Assembly: GCA_900548365.1 (NCBI GenBank)
Contig: URKM01000027.1
Location: 1-20,992 of the forward strand
Direction of reading: 5' to 3'
From: an uncultured Collinsella sp.
Lineage (GTDB): Bacteria > Actinomycetota > Coriobacteriia > Coriobacteriales > Coriobacteriaceae
DNA: 20,992 bases
This document shows, piece after piece, positions 1 to 6,725 of the stretch. The stretch's first letter is position 1. Every line of letters starts with the position of its first letter. The position numbers and the translations under genes are program-made. The notes beneath the pieces are model-generated. The model saw only the letters and a program-made list of their open reading frames with translations, made no database searches and was not told where the DNA came from.

Positions 1-1
1 G

Positions 2-49
2 GCCTCCCATCTCTCGGACTTCTATTTCCTTGTCCAAGAAATGGGAGGC
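2..49. repeat. Inverted repeat upstream of cyuA
   Basis: Perfect 9-bp arms (GCCTCCCAT at 2-10 and ATGGGAGGC at 41-49) are separated by 30 nt. The spacing is long for an intrinsic terminator and there is no T-tract after it, so it could be the remains of an upstream gene's terminator or chance. Nothing else is recognisable in the first 70 bases. Confidence 0.3.
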
Positions 50-74
50 AGTTCAGATTCGGCAGCGGGGCGGT

Positions 75-103
75 TTTATTCATGAGGGGGAAACTCGTAC
101 AAT
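75..103 (+). promoter_or_regulatory. Probable promoter of cyuA
   Basis: A good -10 hexamer, TACAAT (98-103), stands 17 bp downstream of a weak -35, TTTATT (75-80). Transcription would start near 110, giving a leader of about 25 nt before the GTG start at 135. The weak -35 and the symmetric sequence around the -10 suggest a regulated promoter. Confidence 0.5.
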
Positions 104-116
104 GGGAGCGAGTTTC
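90..116. promoter_or_regulatory. Operator-like inverted repeat bracketing the cyuA -10 box
   Basis: Arms GAAACTCG (90-97) and CGAGTTTC (109-116) are perfect 8-bp inverted repeats with an 11-bp centre that contains the -10 hexamer TACAAT. A dimeric regulator bound here would block RNA polymerase. The regulator is unknown. The arms could also form a short hairpin in DNA, but little of it would be in the transcript. Confidence 0.5.
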
Positions 117-134
117 TACTATGAGGAGGCAGTC

Positions 135-1538
135 GTGGGAGACAACACCATGGAGAAGGACGGGGCCGCCGCGGCCTCGGCAGGTAGCGACCGGGCGCTG
201 TGCGACCTGTTGAACGGGGAGCTGATCTGCGCGCTGGGATGCACGGAGCCCATCGCCGTGGCCTACGCGGCGGCGCTCGCGCGCCTGGTTCTGGGTTGCG
301 AGCCCGAGGCGCTGTCCGTGGGGTGCTCGGGAAACATCATCAAGAACGTGAAGAGCGTGACCGTGCCCAATTCGGGTGGTCTGCGCGGCGTCGAGGCGGC
401 GGCGGTCCTGGGCGTCGTCGGCGGCGACGCGTCGGCGGCGCTCGAGGTGCTCGAGGGCGTCACGGATGCCCATCGCGTCCGGGCCGGGGAGCTGCTCGGG
501 GATGAGGGCTATTGCGAGGTGACGCTCATCGAGGGCGTTCCCAACCTGTATATCGAGGTGCGCGCCGAGGCGCTGGGCCATGTGGCGGAGGTCGCCATCT
601 CCGAGCATCATACGAACGTGGTCCGCTGCACGCGCGACGGCGTGCCCGCCAACCAGCTGTGCCCCGCCGCGCGCGGAGGGGATGTCGAAGACGCCTGCTC
701 CGGTACGTGCGCGCTCATGAGCATCGCGGGCGGCGAGGTTGCCGACGAGGCGCCGGCGGCCAAGCCGATCGAGGGGCTTTCCCTAGACGCCATCCTCGAC
801 TTCGCCGAGAGGGGCGACATCGACGGCGCCCGCGACGCGCTCCTGCGCCAGCTGAGGCTCAACCGGGAGATCTCGGACGAGGGCCTGCGCAGCGCCTGGG
901 GAGCCGAGGTTGGTCGCACGCTGCTCGCGACGCGCGGCGACGACGTCGCATGCCGCGCCCGCGCCCGCGCCGCCGCGGGGTCCGATGCCCGCATGAGCGG
1001 CTGCGCCCTTCCGGTCGCCATCGTATGCGGCTCGGGAAACCAGGGCATCACCTGCGCCCTGCCGGTGCTGACGTACGGCGAGGAGCTGGGCGTATCCGAG
1101 GACAGGCTGGTGCGCGCGCTCGCGCTGGCAGACCTCGTCGCCATCCATACCAAGAGCTACATCGGCGCGCTCTCCGCGTTCTGCGGCGTGGTCTGCGCGG
1201 CGTGCGGGGCGGGCGCCGCCATCGCGTGGATGCGCGGCGGTATGCGCGAGCAGATCGGCGCGACGATCGTGAACACCCTGGGCAACGTGGGCGGCATCGT
1301 GTGCGACGGCGCGAAGGCGAGCTGCGCGGCGAAGATATCCGCCGCCGTCGACGCAGCCATCCTGGGCTGCGACATGGCGCTCGCGGGCCGGGGCTTCCGC
1401 GCCGGCGAGGGCGTGGTGCAGGATACGGTCGAGGAGACCATCGCCGCGATGGGTTACGTCGGCCGCGTGGGCATGAAGGATACCGATGTCGAGATCCTGA
1501 AGATCATGACGGGAGAGACCGAGGTCGAGGCCTGCTAG
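135..1538 (+). CDS. cyuA: L-cysteine desulfidase / serine dehydratase alpha-family protein (CyuA/YhaM-like, UPF0597)
   Basis: The 467-residue product belongs to the UPF0597/CyuA family. Characterised members are oxygen-sensitive iron-sulfur enzymes that break L-cysteine into pyruvate, ammonia and sulfide in the cytoplasm. The N-terminal GCTEPI motif (residues 35-40), the glycine-rich CSGNIIKN segment around 64-71, the central CGSGNQGI motif and a cysteine-rich C-terminal third (FCGVVCAACG, GGIVCDGAKASC) are family features; the cysteines are the likely cluster ligands. Start choice: GTG 135 lies 5 nt after a strong GAGGAGG (123-129). The ATG at 150 is too far from it, and starts further upstream overlap the promoter and would add an unconserved tail. 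It stands alone, with its own promoter and terminator-like hairpins. A role as serine dehydratase cannot be excluded from sequence, since the families are related. Family assignment is confident; substrate is inferred. Confidence 0.85.
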   Translation: MGDNTMEKDGAAAASAGSDRALCDLLNGELICALGCTEPIAVAYAAALARLVLGCEPEALSVGCSGNIIKNVKSVTVPNSGGLRGVEAAAVLGVVGGDASAALEVLEGVTDAHRVRAGELLGDEGYCEVTLIEGVPNLYIEVRAEALGHVAEVAISEHHTNVVRCTRDGVPANQLCPAARGGDVEDACSGTCALMSIAGGEVADEAPAAKPIEGLSLDAILDFAERGDIDGARDALLRQLRLNREISDEGLRSAWGAEVGRTLLATRGDDVACRARARAAAGSDARMSGCALPVAIVCGSGNQGITCALPVLTYGEELGVSEDRLVRALALADLVAIHTKSYIGALSAFCGVVCAACGAGAAIAWMRGGMREQIGATIVNTLGNVGGIVCDGAKASCAAKISAAVDAAILGCDMALAGRGFRAGEGVVQDTVEETIAAMGYVGRVGMKDTDVEILKIMTGETEVEAC

Positions 1539-1545
1539 CCTCTAC

Positions 1546-1570
1546 CGCGCCGCCGCCGAAACCCGGCGCG
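1546..1570. terminator. GC-rich hairpin just after cyuA
   Basis: Perfect 7-bp arms CGCGCCG (1546-1552) and CGGCGCG (1564-1570) with an 11-nt loop begin 8 nt after the cyuA stop codon. There is no U-tract, so termination is plausible but not certain. Confidence 0.4.
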
Positions 1571-1590
1571 CCCCGCCGTTCGCAAACGCG

Positions 1591-1633
1591 AGCCGCCTCC
1601 CTTTTCGCGGGCGATGCGAAAGGGGAGGCGGCT
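1591..1633. terminator. Long hairpin between convergent genes, probable bidirectional terminator
   Basis: An 18-bp stem (1591-1608 with 1616-1633, one G-T wobble, 7-nt loop) lies between cyuA and the converging HAD gene. The arms contain the run CTCCCTTTTCGC and its complement. No U-tract follows on either strand, but position and strength fit a shared terminator. Confidence 0.6.
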
Positions 1634-1678
1634 TGCGAAAGGGGAGACGGGGCGCTTTGCTGCGGCTCGGGGGCGAAG

Positions 1679-2437
1679 CTAGCTCGTGCGGGCGCCTTGA
1701 CGCGCGTGGAAGCGCTCGACGATCTCGTCGAAGCTGCCGGCGAAATCTGCCATCGAGCCCGACCAGGTCGCGCGCGCGTGCGTGCCGGATCCCACGTAGG
1801 CGGTCTGGATGCCGCAATCGGGGGTGGGGAAGTCGCGTTTGGGGTCGTTGCCCACCATGAGGACCTCATCGGGCTGGAGCCCAAGGGCCTCGAGCCCCGC
1901 GAGGTAGTAGCTCGCGGCGGGCTTGCAGCTGTAGGAGTTCTCCATGGTGGTGATGAGCTCGAACGGCATGTCGAGCATGTCGCCCCAGCCCATGCGGCAG
2001 CGGATGCAGGTCTCGCTGAAGCTGGGGTTGGTGAACAGCGCGGTGCGCAGGCCGCGCGAGACGACCGCGTCCATGGCCTCGCGCGCGCCCTTGCGGGGGC
2101 GGGCGTTGATGATGGCGTCGTTGCGCTTGGGGAGGACCTCGTGCTCGTAGTAGCGGAAGACGTCGAGGATCACGGGGTCGTTCAGCGGAATGCCGCAGCG
2201 GCGCAGGATGAAGTCCTCGAAGAACTCGCGGTTGCTCAGGTCCTGGTCGGTGCGGTCCGGATTGTTGAGCTCGAGCATGGCCGAACCGTACAGCGCGAAC
2301 ATGGCGAGCTGGTTCTTCCGACCGATCTGCGCGAGCATCGAGGAGAGGTCCCTCGCGAGGACGGCGATGAAGGCGCTCAGGTTGATGCTGAGCAGCGTGT
2401 CGTCCATATCGAAGAGTACGGCTTTAAGCTCTGCCAC
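1679..2437 (-). CDS. HAD-superfamily hydrolase (YjjG-like phosphatase, subfamily IA)
   Basis: The 252-residue cytoplasmic protein is a haloacid dehalogenase-fold phosphatase. Motif I is VLFDMDDTLL with nucleophile Asp10 and acid/base Asp12. Motif II is the Thr in LFTNPSF. The C-terminal motif VLMVGNDPKRDF holds the Mg2+-binding acidic residues, and a helical cap domain sits between motifs I and II. The start is GTG at 2437 because the minus-strand sequence carries GAGGAGG with 5-nt spacing before it. A TTG further upstream (2476) would extend the protein by 13 residues but falls at the predicted transcription start. The gene is divergent from rpsA, with its own promoter. Members of this family act on nucleotides, sugar phosphates or phosphoglycolate; the substrate cannot be told here. 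Confidence 0.85.
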   Translation of the reverse strand: MAELKAVLFDMDDTLLSINLSAFIAVLARDLSSMLAQIGRKNQLAMFALYGSAMLELNNPDRTDQDLSNREFFEDFILRRCGIPLNDPVILDVFRYYEHEVLPKRNDAIINARPRKGAREAMDAVVSRGLRTALFTNPSFSETCIRCRMGWGDMLDMPFELITTMENSYSCKPAASYYLAGLEALGLQPDEVLMVGNDPKRDFPTPDCGIQTAYVGSGTHARATWSGSMADFAGSFDEIVERFHARQGARTS

Positions 2438-2475
2438 GGGCGCCTCCTCAGTGCCGGGTTGCCTTGTAGATGTCA

Positions 2476-2504
2476 ATTATGCCCAAAGAGCCGCCGCGCG
2501 TCAT
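2476..2504 (-). promoter_or_regulatory. Probable promoter of the minus-strand HAD gene
   Basis: Read on the minus strand, ATGACG (2504-2499) is followed after 17 bp by CATAAT (2481-2476). Both match sigma-70-type hexamers moderately well. The predicted transcription start is near 2469, giving a leader of about 32 nt with the GAGGAGG site. The remaining bases between this and the rpsA promoter (2505-2680) show nothing I can identify. Confidence 0.5.
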
Positions 2505-2680
2505 CGCGGACGGTAAAAGATCGCCTTACGTTTATGTAACGGGGCCTCGGTCGCAACGGGCCGCGGTGCCGAGCCGATCGCCGTAGGGCGCGGGCGCGGC
2601 GGGAATCTCCGAACCGTTCCGCGCGGCCGACCGCCTGGCGAACGTATTGTAGCCATAGGGGAGAAATTTGCGGTTGACGC

Positions 2681-2709
2681 TTGAAAAGGAGCTCGTTTCC
2701 ACGTAATCT
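2681..2709 (+). promoter_or_regulatory. Promoter of rpsA
   Basis: TTGAAA (2681-2686) and TAATCT (2704-2709) are separated by exactly 17 bp, a good sigma-70-type promoter suited to a strongly expressed gene. Predicted transcription start is near 2716, giving a 5' leader of about 150 nt. Confidence 0.65.
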
Positions 2710-2788
2710 ACTGTTCCGTGAATGCATATGCTTCACATCAGTATCTGTCGGCCCCCGAGTATGTTCCAAACAGTGAGCAAATGCGCCA

Positions 2789-2860
2789 GGGCGCTCCGCC
2801 CCATGCAGGCGTTCATCTGCAGGTCTAGCAAATCGGGGCCCCGTAGTTCGAAAGGGGTCC
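2789..2860 (+). promoter_or_regulatory. Structured rpsA leader with a hairpin covering the ribosome site
   Basis: Three stems can form in the leader: GGGCG/CGCCC (2789-2793 with 2797-2801), TGCAG/CTGCA (2804-2808 with 2817-2821), and a 7-bp stem 2836-2842 with 2854-2860 (six G-C pairs and one G-U). The last stem buries the Shine-Dalgarno bases GGGG at 2854-2857, leaving the TTG start at 2865 just beyond it. This is the expected place for translational autoregulation of S1. The structures were found by eye, not by an energy calculation. Confidence 0.45.
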
Positions 2861-2864
2861 ACCT

Positions 2865-4040
2865 TTGAGTGAGATTCAGAACTCGTCCATCTTCTCCCTC
2901 GACGATGTAAACGAAGAGGAGATGAACAGCCTTATCGACGGTAGCATCACCGACTTCGATGAGGGCGATCTCGTAAGCGGCACTGTCGTGAAGATCGAGC
3001 GCGACGAGGTGCTCGTTGACATCGGATTCAAGTCCGAGGGCGTCATTCCCGTGCGCGAGCTCTCCATCCGCAAGGATGCTAACCCTGCAGACATCGTCGC
3101 TATCGGCGATCCCATCGAGGCCCTCGTTCTCCAGAAGGAGGACAAGGACGGTCGTCTGGTCCTCTCCAAGAAGCGTGCTGAGTACGAGCGTGCTTGGAAC
3201 CGCATCGAGGAGAAGTTCAACGCCGGCGAGAACGTCGAGGGCGAGGTCATCGAGGTCGTCAAGGGCGGTCTCATCCTCGACATCGGCCTGCGCGGCTTCC
3301 TGCCCGCCTCCCTCGTCGACCTGCGCCGCGTGAAGGACCTCACCTCCTACATGGGCACCTCCATCGAGGCTCGCGTCATCGAGATGGATCGCAACCGCAA
3401 CAACGTCGTTCTGTCCCGCCGCGTGGTGCTCGAGGAGTCCCGCAAGGCCGAGCGCTCCGAGATCCTCTCCAAGCTCAAGAGCGGCATGCGTCTCAAGGGC
3501 ACCGTTTCCTCCATCGTGGACTTCGGCGCCTTCGTGGATCTGGGCGGCATCGACGGCCTCATCCACATCTCCGAGCTCTCTTGGAACCACGTCAACCACC
3601 CCTCCGAGGTCGTCAAGGTCGGCCAGGAGGTCGAGGTCGAGGTTCTGGATGTCGACCTCAACCGCGAGCGCATCTCCCTCGGTCTCAAGCAGACCACCGA
3701 GGATCCGTGGCGTGCTCTCGTTAAGAAGTACCCCGTGGGCGCCATCGTCGAGGGCTCCGTCACCAAGCTCGTTCCCTTCGGCGCCTTCGTCGACCTGGGC
3801 GACGGCATCGAGGGCCTGGTTCACATCTCCGAGATGGCGAACAAGCACGTCGACCAGCCCAGCCAGGTTACCCACGTGGGCGACACCGTCCAGGTGAAGG
3901 TCATGGAGATCGACCTCGACCGTCGTCGCATCTCCCTGTCCATGAAGTCCGCCGCCGAGACCCTCGGCGTCGAGATCGAGGTCGCTCCGCTTCCCTCCGA
4001 GAAGAAGGACGACGAGGCAGAGGCTGCTGACGCCGAGTAG
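2865..4040 (+). CDS. rpsA: 30S ribosomal protein S1
   Basis: The 391-residue product is the S1 protein that binds single-stranded mRNA and brings it to the 30S ribosomal subunit. Four S1/OB-fold domains are visible: about 34-104 (GDLVSGTVVKIERDEVLVDIG), 121-186, 207-275 (SSIVDFGAFVDLGGIDGLIHIS) and 292-361 (LVPFGAFVDLGDGIEGLVHIS), followed by an acidic tail ending DDEAEAADAE. Four domains is the usual actinobacterial/Firmicute form, against six in E. coli. The start is TTG at 2865, 7 nt after AAAGGGG (2851-2857); no ATG or GTG in frame fits better. Codon use is strongly biased to C-ending codons (GTC, CTC, TCC, ATC), as in highly expressed genes. It is monocistronic, with a clear promoter and intrinsic terminator. 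Confidence 0.95.
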   Translation: MSEIQNSSIFSLDDVNEEEMNSLIDGSITDFDEGDLVSGTVVKIERDEVLVDIGFKSEGVIPVRELSIRKDANPADIVAIGDPIEALVLQKEDKDGRLVLSKKRAEYERAWNRIEEKFNAGENVEGEVIEVVKGGLILDIGLRGFLPASLVDLRRVKDLTSYMGTSIEARVIEMDRNRNNVVLSRRVVLEESRKAERSEILSKLKSGMRLKGTVSSIVDFGAFVDLGGIDGLIHISELSWNHVNHPSEVVKVGQEVEVEVLDVDLNRERISLGLKQTTEDPWRALVKKYPVGAIVEGSVTKLVPFGAFVDLGDGIEGLVHISEMANKHVDQPSQVTHVGDTVQVKVMEIDLDRRRISLSMKSAAETLGVEIEVAPLPSEKKDDEAEAADAE

Positions 4041-4077
4041 CGTTTAAGCTCGATTCCTCACACACATTACGCGCGCT

Positions 4078-4106
4078 GGCCCCTGGGCATTGCCCGGGGG
4101 CCTTTT
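4078..4106 (+). terminator. Intrinsic terminator of rpsA
   Basis: An 11-bp stem (4078-4088 with 4092-4102, one G-T wobble, 3-nt loop ATT) is followed directly by TTTT (4103-4106), 37 nt after the rpsA stop. This is the most classical Rho-independent terminator in the window. Confidence 0.9.
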
Positions 4107-4158
4107 CATGTCGATCGTTGCATCCCTTGAACGTTCGGAGGACGGGTGCTCCATCTGG

Positions 4159-4184
4159 TTGACAGCCGCCCTGTTGGGTAGAAT
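4159..4184 (+). promoter_or_regulatory. Possible promoter of the HAD-pepV unit
   Basis: A perfect -35, TTGACA (4159-4164), is followed by TAGAAT (4179-4184), but the spacing is only 14 bp, which is short for sigma-70. It lies between the rpsA terminator and the next gene, where a promoter is needed. Confidence 0.35.
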
Positions 4185-4238
4185 CGCCAAACTTGACCTG
4201 TCTGCCGCCGCATGTTCGGCATGGATGGAAGGGGATAT

Positions 4239-4922
4239 ATGCCTGTTTTCAACGGGGCGCGCTCGGTTGCGCGCCCGTTACCCGACTACCCGGTCGTGCT
4301 CTTCGATTTCGATGGGACCGTGGCGGATACGCAGCCCGCGATCTTTCGATGCGCGCAGGACGTATTGCGCAAACATGGATACGAGTGCGATCCCGAGCGC
4401 ATGCGCCTGATGATCGGCCCGCCGCTCGAGGAGGGCTTCTCGCTCGTGAGCGCCATGGGGTCCGAGGAGGCGCTGCAGTGCGCAGAGGAGTACCGCGAGC
4501 TCTTCCACGCCACGGTGACCCCCGATGAATTCCCCTTGATGCCCGGTATGCGCGAGCTTCTCGACGGGCTCGTCGCATCAGGCCGCCGCGTCGCGGTCGC
4601 GACGTCCCGCATGGAGGATTCGGCGCGAGCCATGGTCGAGGCGCTGGGGCTTGATCAATTCGAGGCCGTGGTGGGGCGGGTGCACGGCGTGCGCTACTCG
4701 AAAGCCGAGTCGATCGAGGGCGCGCTGATGGCGCTGCGCGCGTCTGCTCACGATACCGTGATGGTGGGCGACCGGATGCACGATGTAATCGGCGCGGCGG
4801 ATTGGGAGATTCCCTGCATCGGATTCTATTCCGGAGCGGCCCATCCCGGCGAGCTGGAGGACGCGGGCGCCGTGGCGACGTGCCGTTCCGTCCCCGAGCT
4901 TGCCTCGCTGCTCGGGTTGTAA
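4239..4922 (+). CDS. HAD-superfamily hydrolase (phosphoglycolate phosphatase-like, subfamily IA)
   Basis: The 227-residue cytoplasmic phosphatase has motif I VVLFDFDGTVADT (nucleophile Asp23, acid/base Asp25), an alpha-helical cap (about 35-95), motif II VAVATSR, a lysine near YSKAESIEG, and motif IV VMVGDRMHDVIGA with its metal-binding aspartates. The layout matches Gph/PpaX-like enzymes that clear phosphoglycolate or pyrophosphate, but no substrate-specific feature is visible. The ATG at 4239 is chosen because GGAAGGGG (4227-4234) lies 4 nt upstream; ATGs at 4212 and 4221 are in frame but lack a ribosome site. The dipeptidase gene follows after 58 bp, probably on the same transcript. It shares only the general fold with the minus-strand HAD gene at 1679-2437 and is not a recent duplicate. 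Confidence 0.88.
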   Translation: MPVFNGARSVARPLPDYPVVLFDFDGTVADTQPAIFRCAQDVLRKHGYECDPERMRLMIGPPLEEGFSLVSAMGSEEALQCAEEYRELFHATVTPDEFPLMPGMRELLDGLVASGRRVAVATSRMEDSARAMVEALGLDQFEAVVGRVHGVRYSKAESIEGALMALRASAHDTVMVGDRMHDVIGAADWEIPCIGFYSGAAHPGELEDAGAVATCRSVPELASLLGL

Positions 4923-4931
4923 GATAAGGTG

Positions 4932-4945
4932 CGGTCGTTCGACCG
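4932..4945. promoter_or_regulatory. Perfect 14-bp palindrome between the HAD gene and pepV
   Basis: CGGTCG (4932-4937) and CGACCG (4940-4945) flank a TT centre, in the 58-bp gap upstream of the pepV start at 4981. It is too tight for an RNA hairpin loop and reads better as a small protein-binding site. No promoter hexamers are obvious next to it. Confidence 0.3.
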
Positions 4946-4980
4946 TATCGCAAGCTGCTAAGAATGAAAGCGAGGTCCGT

Positions 4981-6402
4981 ATGAGCTCAGAGCTGCATGC
5001 GCGCGTCGACGCTTATATCGACGAGGTCTGGGAAGGCGTCGTCTCCGATATTGCCACCCTGGTATCCCATCCGTCGATGGCCGACGCAGCCGCCGGCGTA
5101 CCCGGCGCGCCGTTCGGCGCGAGCGTTCGCGCCGCCCTCGATGATGCGCTGCGCATCGCCGAGCGCCTAGGCTACCAGGTGGGCGATGACGAAGGATATG
5201 TCGGTTATGCCGACATCCCCGGTGAGTCCGAGAAGCAGATCGCCACGATCGCGCACGTCGATGTCGTCCCCGCCGGTCCCGGTTGGGCCACCGATCCGTT
5301 CAAGATGACGCGACGCGAGGGCTGGCTGCTCGGCCGCGGTGTGATCGACGACAAGGGGCCCGCGGTCCTGTCGCTCTATGCCGGCGCCTTCCTGCTGCGC
5401 GAGGGCATCGTTCCGCGCTACACCTTCCGCGCGCTGCTCGGCTGCGACGAGGAAGTCGGGATGAGCGACGTCCACCATTACCTCGAGCGCCATGATGACC
5501 CGCTGTTCCTCTTCACGCCCGACGCCGAATTTCCGGTCTGCAATGCGGAGAAGGGCTGCTTCGGCGCCACCTTCAGGACGGCGGCGATCCCGGGCGGGCT
5601 CATCCGCTCGTGGAGCGGTGCCGAGGCGACGAACGCCATTCCGGGAGAATCCGTGCTCGAGCTCGCGCTCGATGCATCCGAGCTGCCCGCTCCCGTAGCC
5701 AACGCCGACCGCCTCGCCATCGAGGCGATCGAGCCGGGTGCGAGCCGTATCGTGGCCCACGGCATCGGCGGTCACGCCTCGCTGCCCGACGGGACGGTGA
5801 ACGCCATCGCGCTCATCGTCGGCTATCTGCGCGAAAGCGGGATTCTGGGCGCCGGCGCCGTGCCGGCGCTCGACCTTCTCGAGCGGATTCATGCCGATAC
5901 CGCGGGATCGGCTATCGGCATCGCGACGCAAAGCCCTGCGTTCGGGCCGCTCACCTGCAACGCCGGCACCATCGCGCTCACCGATGACGGCGCGCTCGAG
6001 CAGACGATCGACGTACGCTTCCCCGACAGCATCACCGAGGGGGAGCTCGCGGCGGCGTGCTCCGCGTTGGCGAAGCGGTTCGGCGGTGCGGTCGAGGTCG
6101 ATCGCACGAAGCCTCCGTTTTCCGTCGATGCGACCTCTCCGCAGGTGCGGGCGCTCATCGATATCTACAACCAGACTACGGGCCGCGACGCGAAACCCTT
6201 CGCGATGGGCGGCGGCACGTACGCGCGAAACTTCAAGAGCGCCGTCTCCTTCGGTCCCGAGGACAACGGTATGGAGCTGCCCGAATGGGCGGGAACCATG
6301 CACGGCCCCAATGAGGCGGCGAGTGAGCAGCTCCTGCGCGAGGCCTTGAAGATGTATATCCTCGCGATTCTGAGGCTCATGGAGCTCGATTACGACGAAT
6401 AG
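4981..6402 (+). CDS. pepV: M20-family dipeptidase (PepV / Sapep-like)
   Basis: The 473-residue protein is a cytoplasmic di-zinc aminopeptidase of family M20, the PepV/Sapep group that cleaves dipeptides and some tripeptides. Visible metal and catalytic residues are His92 and Asp94 in IAHVDVVPAGPGW, the bridging Asp123 in GRGVIDDKGP, the general base Glu157 and metal ligand Glu158 in LLGCDEEVGM, Asp181 in FTPDAEFPVCNAEKG, and the terminal ligand His441 in MHGPNEAASE. A lid/dimerisation domain occupies roughly 190-370. Length is typical of PepV. The ATG at 4981 is preceded by GCGAGG with 5-nt spacing; starts further upstream would overlap the preceding HAD gene. It is probably co-transcribed with that gene and ends in a strong hairpin. 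A beta-Ala-Xaa (carnosine-type) dipeptidase activity is possible; exact specificity is unknown. Confidence 0.9.
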   Translation: MSSELHARVDAYIDEVWEGVVSDIATLVSHPSMADAAAGVPGAPFGASVRAALDDALRIAERLGYQVGDDEGYVGYADIPGESEKQIATIAHVDVVPAGPGWATDPFKMTRREGWLLGRGVIDDKGPAVLSLYAGAFLLREGIVPRYTFRALLGCDEEVGMSDVHHYLERHDDPLFLFTPDAEFPVCNAEKGCFGATFRTAAIPGGLIRSWSGAEATNAIPGESVLELALDASELPAPVANADRLAIEAIEPGASRIVAHGIGGHASLPDGTVNAIALIVGYLRESGILGAGAVPALDLLERIHADTAGSAIGIATQSPAFGPLTCNAGTIALTDDGALEQTIDVRFPDSITEGELAAACSALAKRFGGAVEVDRTKPPFSVDATSPQVRALIDIYNQTTGRDAKPFAMGGGTYARNFKSAVSFGPEDNGMELPEWAGTMHGPNEAASEQLLREALKMYILAILRLMELDYDE

Positions 6403-6434
6403 CGCCAAGCGTTTCGACATGGCGCATCCCTTTC

Positions 6435-6462
6435 GGCGCGCCGCCCTTCGAGGCGGCGCGCC
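6435..6462 (+). terminator. Hairpin terminator after pepV
   Basis: A perfect 11-bp stem, GGCGCGCCGCC (6435-6445) with GGCGGCGCGCC (6452-6462), closes a loop CTTCGA containing the stable UUCG sequence, 32 nt after the pepV stop. There is no U-tract, but the stem is very strong. Confidence 0.6.
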
Positions 6463-6503
6463 CTGCATCGCGACGGCGTTTCCCTCTCTGCCGCTGCGGC
6501 CGT

Positions 6504-6612
6504 ATGTTAAGCGCGCCCATCGCGGGAAGCGGTGCATGTAAGCGCCGTGTAAGCGCGCGGCATGAAGCGCGTAATGATTCATCAAAGGCCGGTAATGGCC
6601 TGTGAACGTGCG
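6504..6612 (+). promoter_or_regulatory. Direct-repeat cluster upstream of pstS, candidate PhoP/Pho-box region
   Basis: The motif TGTAAGCGC and close variants recur: AAGCGC at 6509, 6540, 6551 and 6565, with AAGCGG at 6527. The two central copies (CATGTAAGCGC, CGTGTAAGCGC) are spaced 11 bp apart, the period used by PhoB/PhoP-type regulators, and TGTGAACGTGCG at 6601 may be a further half site. An AGGCC/GGCCT inverted repeat (6587-6602) also lies here. The sequence is not a textbook Pho box, so the regulator is inferred from position only. Confidence 0.45.
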
Positions 6613-6634
6613 CTTTTCCTCCGTGAGCGAACGA

Positions 6635-6640
6635 TATTGT
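6635..6640 (+). promoter_or_regulatory. Candidate -10 box of the pst operon
   Basis: TATTGT (6635-6640) is the best -10-like hexamer before pstS. The -35 position (around 6613-6618, CTTTTC) is poor, as expected if an activator bound at the repeats just upstream recruits RNA polymerase. The leader to pstS would be about 78 nt. Confidence 0.35.
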
Positions 6641-6725
6641 ACTGACTCGAAGAGCGAGCGGGCGGCATGGGGCCGCCTGGATTCGCAGACGCGCGTCAGC
6701 GCCGTTCATTCTCGGAAGGAGAACC

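Noticed and set aside
512..2539. A 675-codon plus-strand frame running across cyuA, the hairpin gap and the HAD gene
   Set aside because: It crosses two terminator-like hairpins and lies out of frame in cyuA and antisense to the HAD gene. The product is Arg-rich and without motifs.
2526..2539. TTACGTTTATGTAA as a regulator-binding palindrome between the HAD gene and rpsA
   Set aside because: Only four outer bases on each side match; it is too weak to distinguish from chance in an AT-richer patch.
2733..3875. A 380-codon minus-strand frame opposite rpsA
   Set aside because: Its Asp/Leu/Val-rich sequence is the complement of the biased codons of rpsA and shows no domain; S1 on the plus strand is certain.
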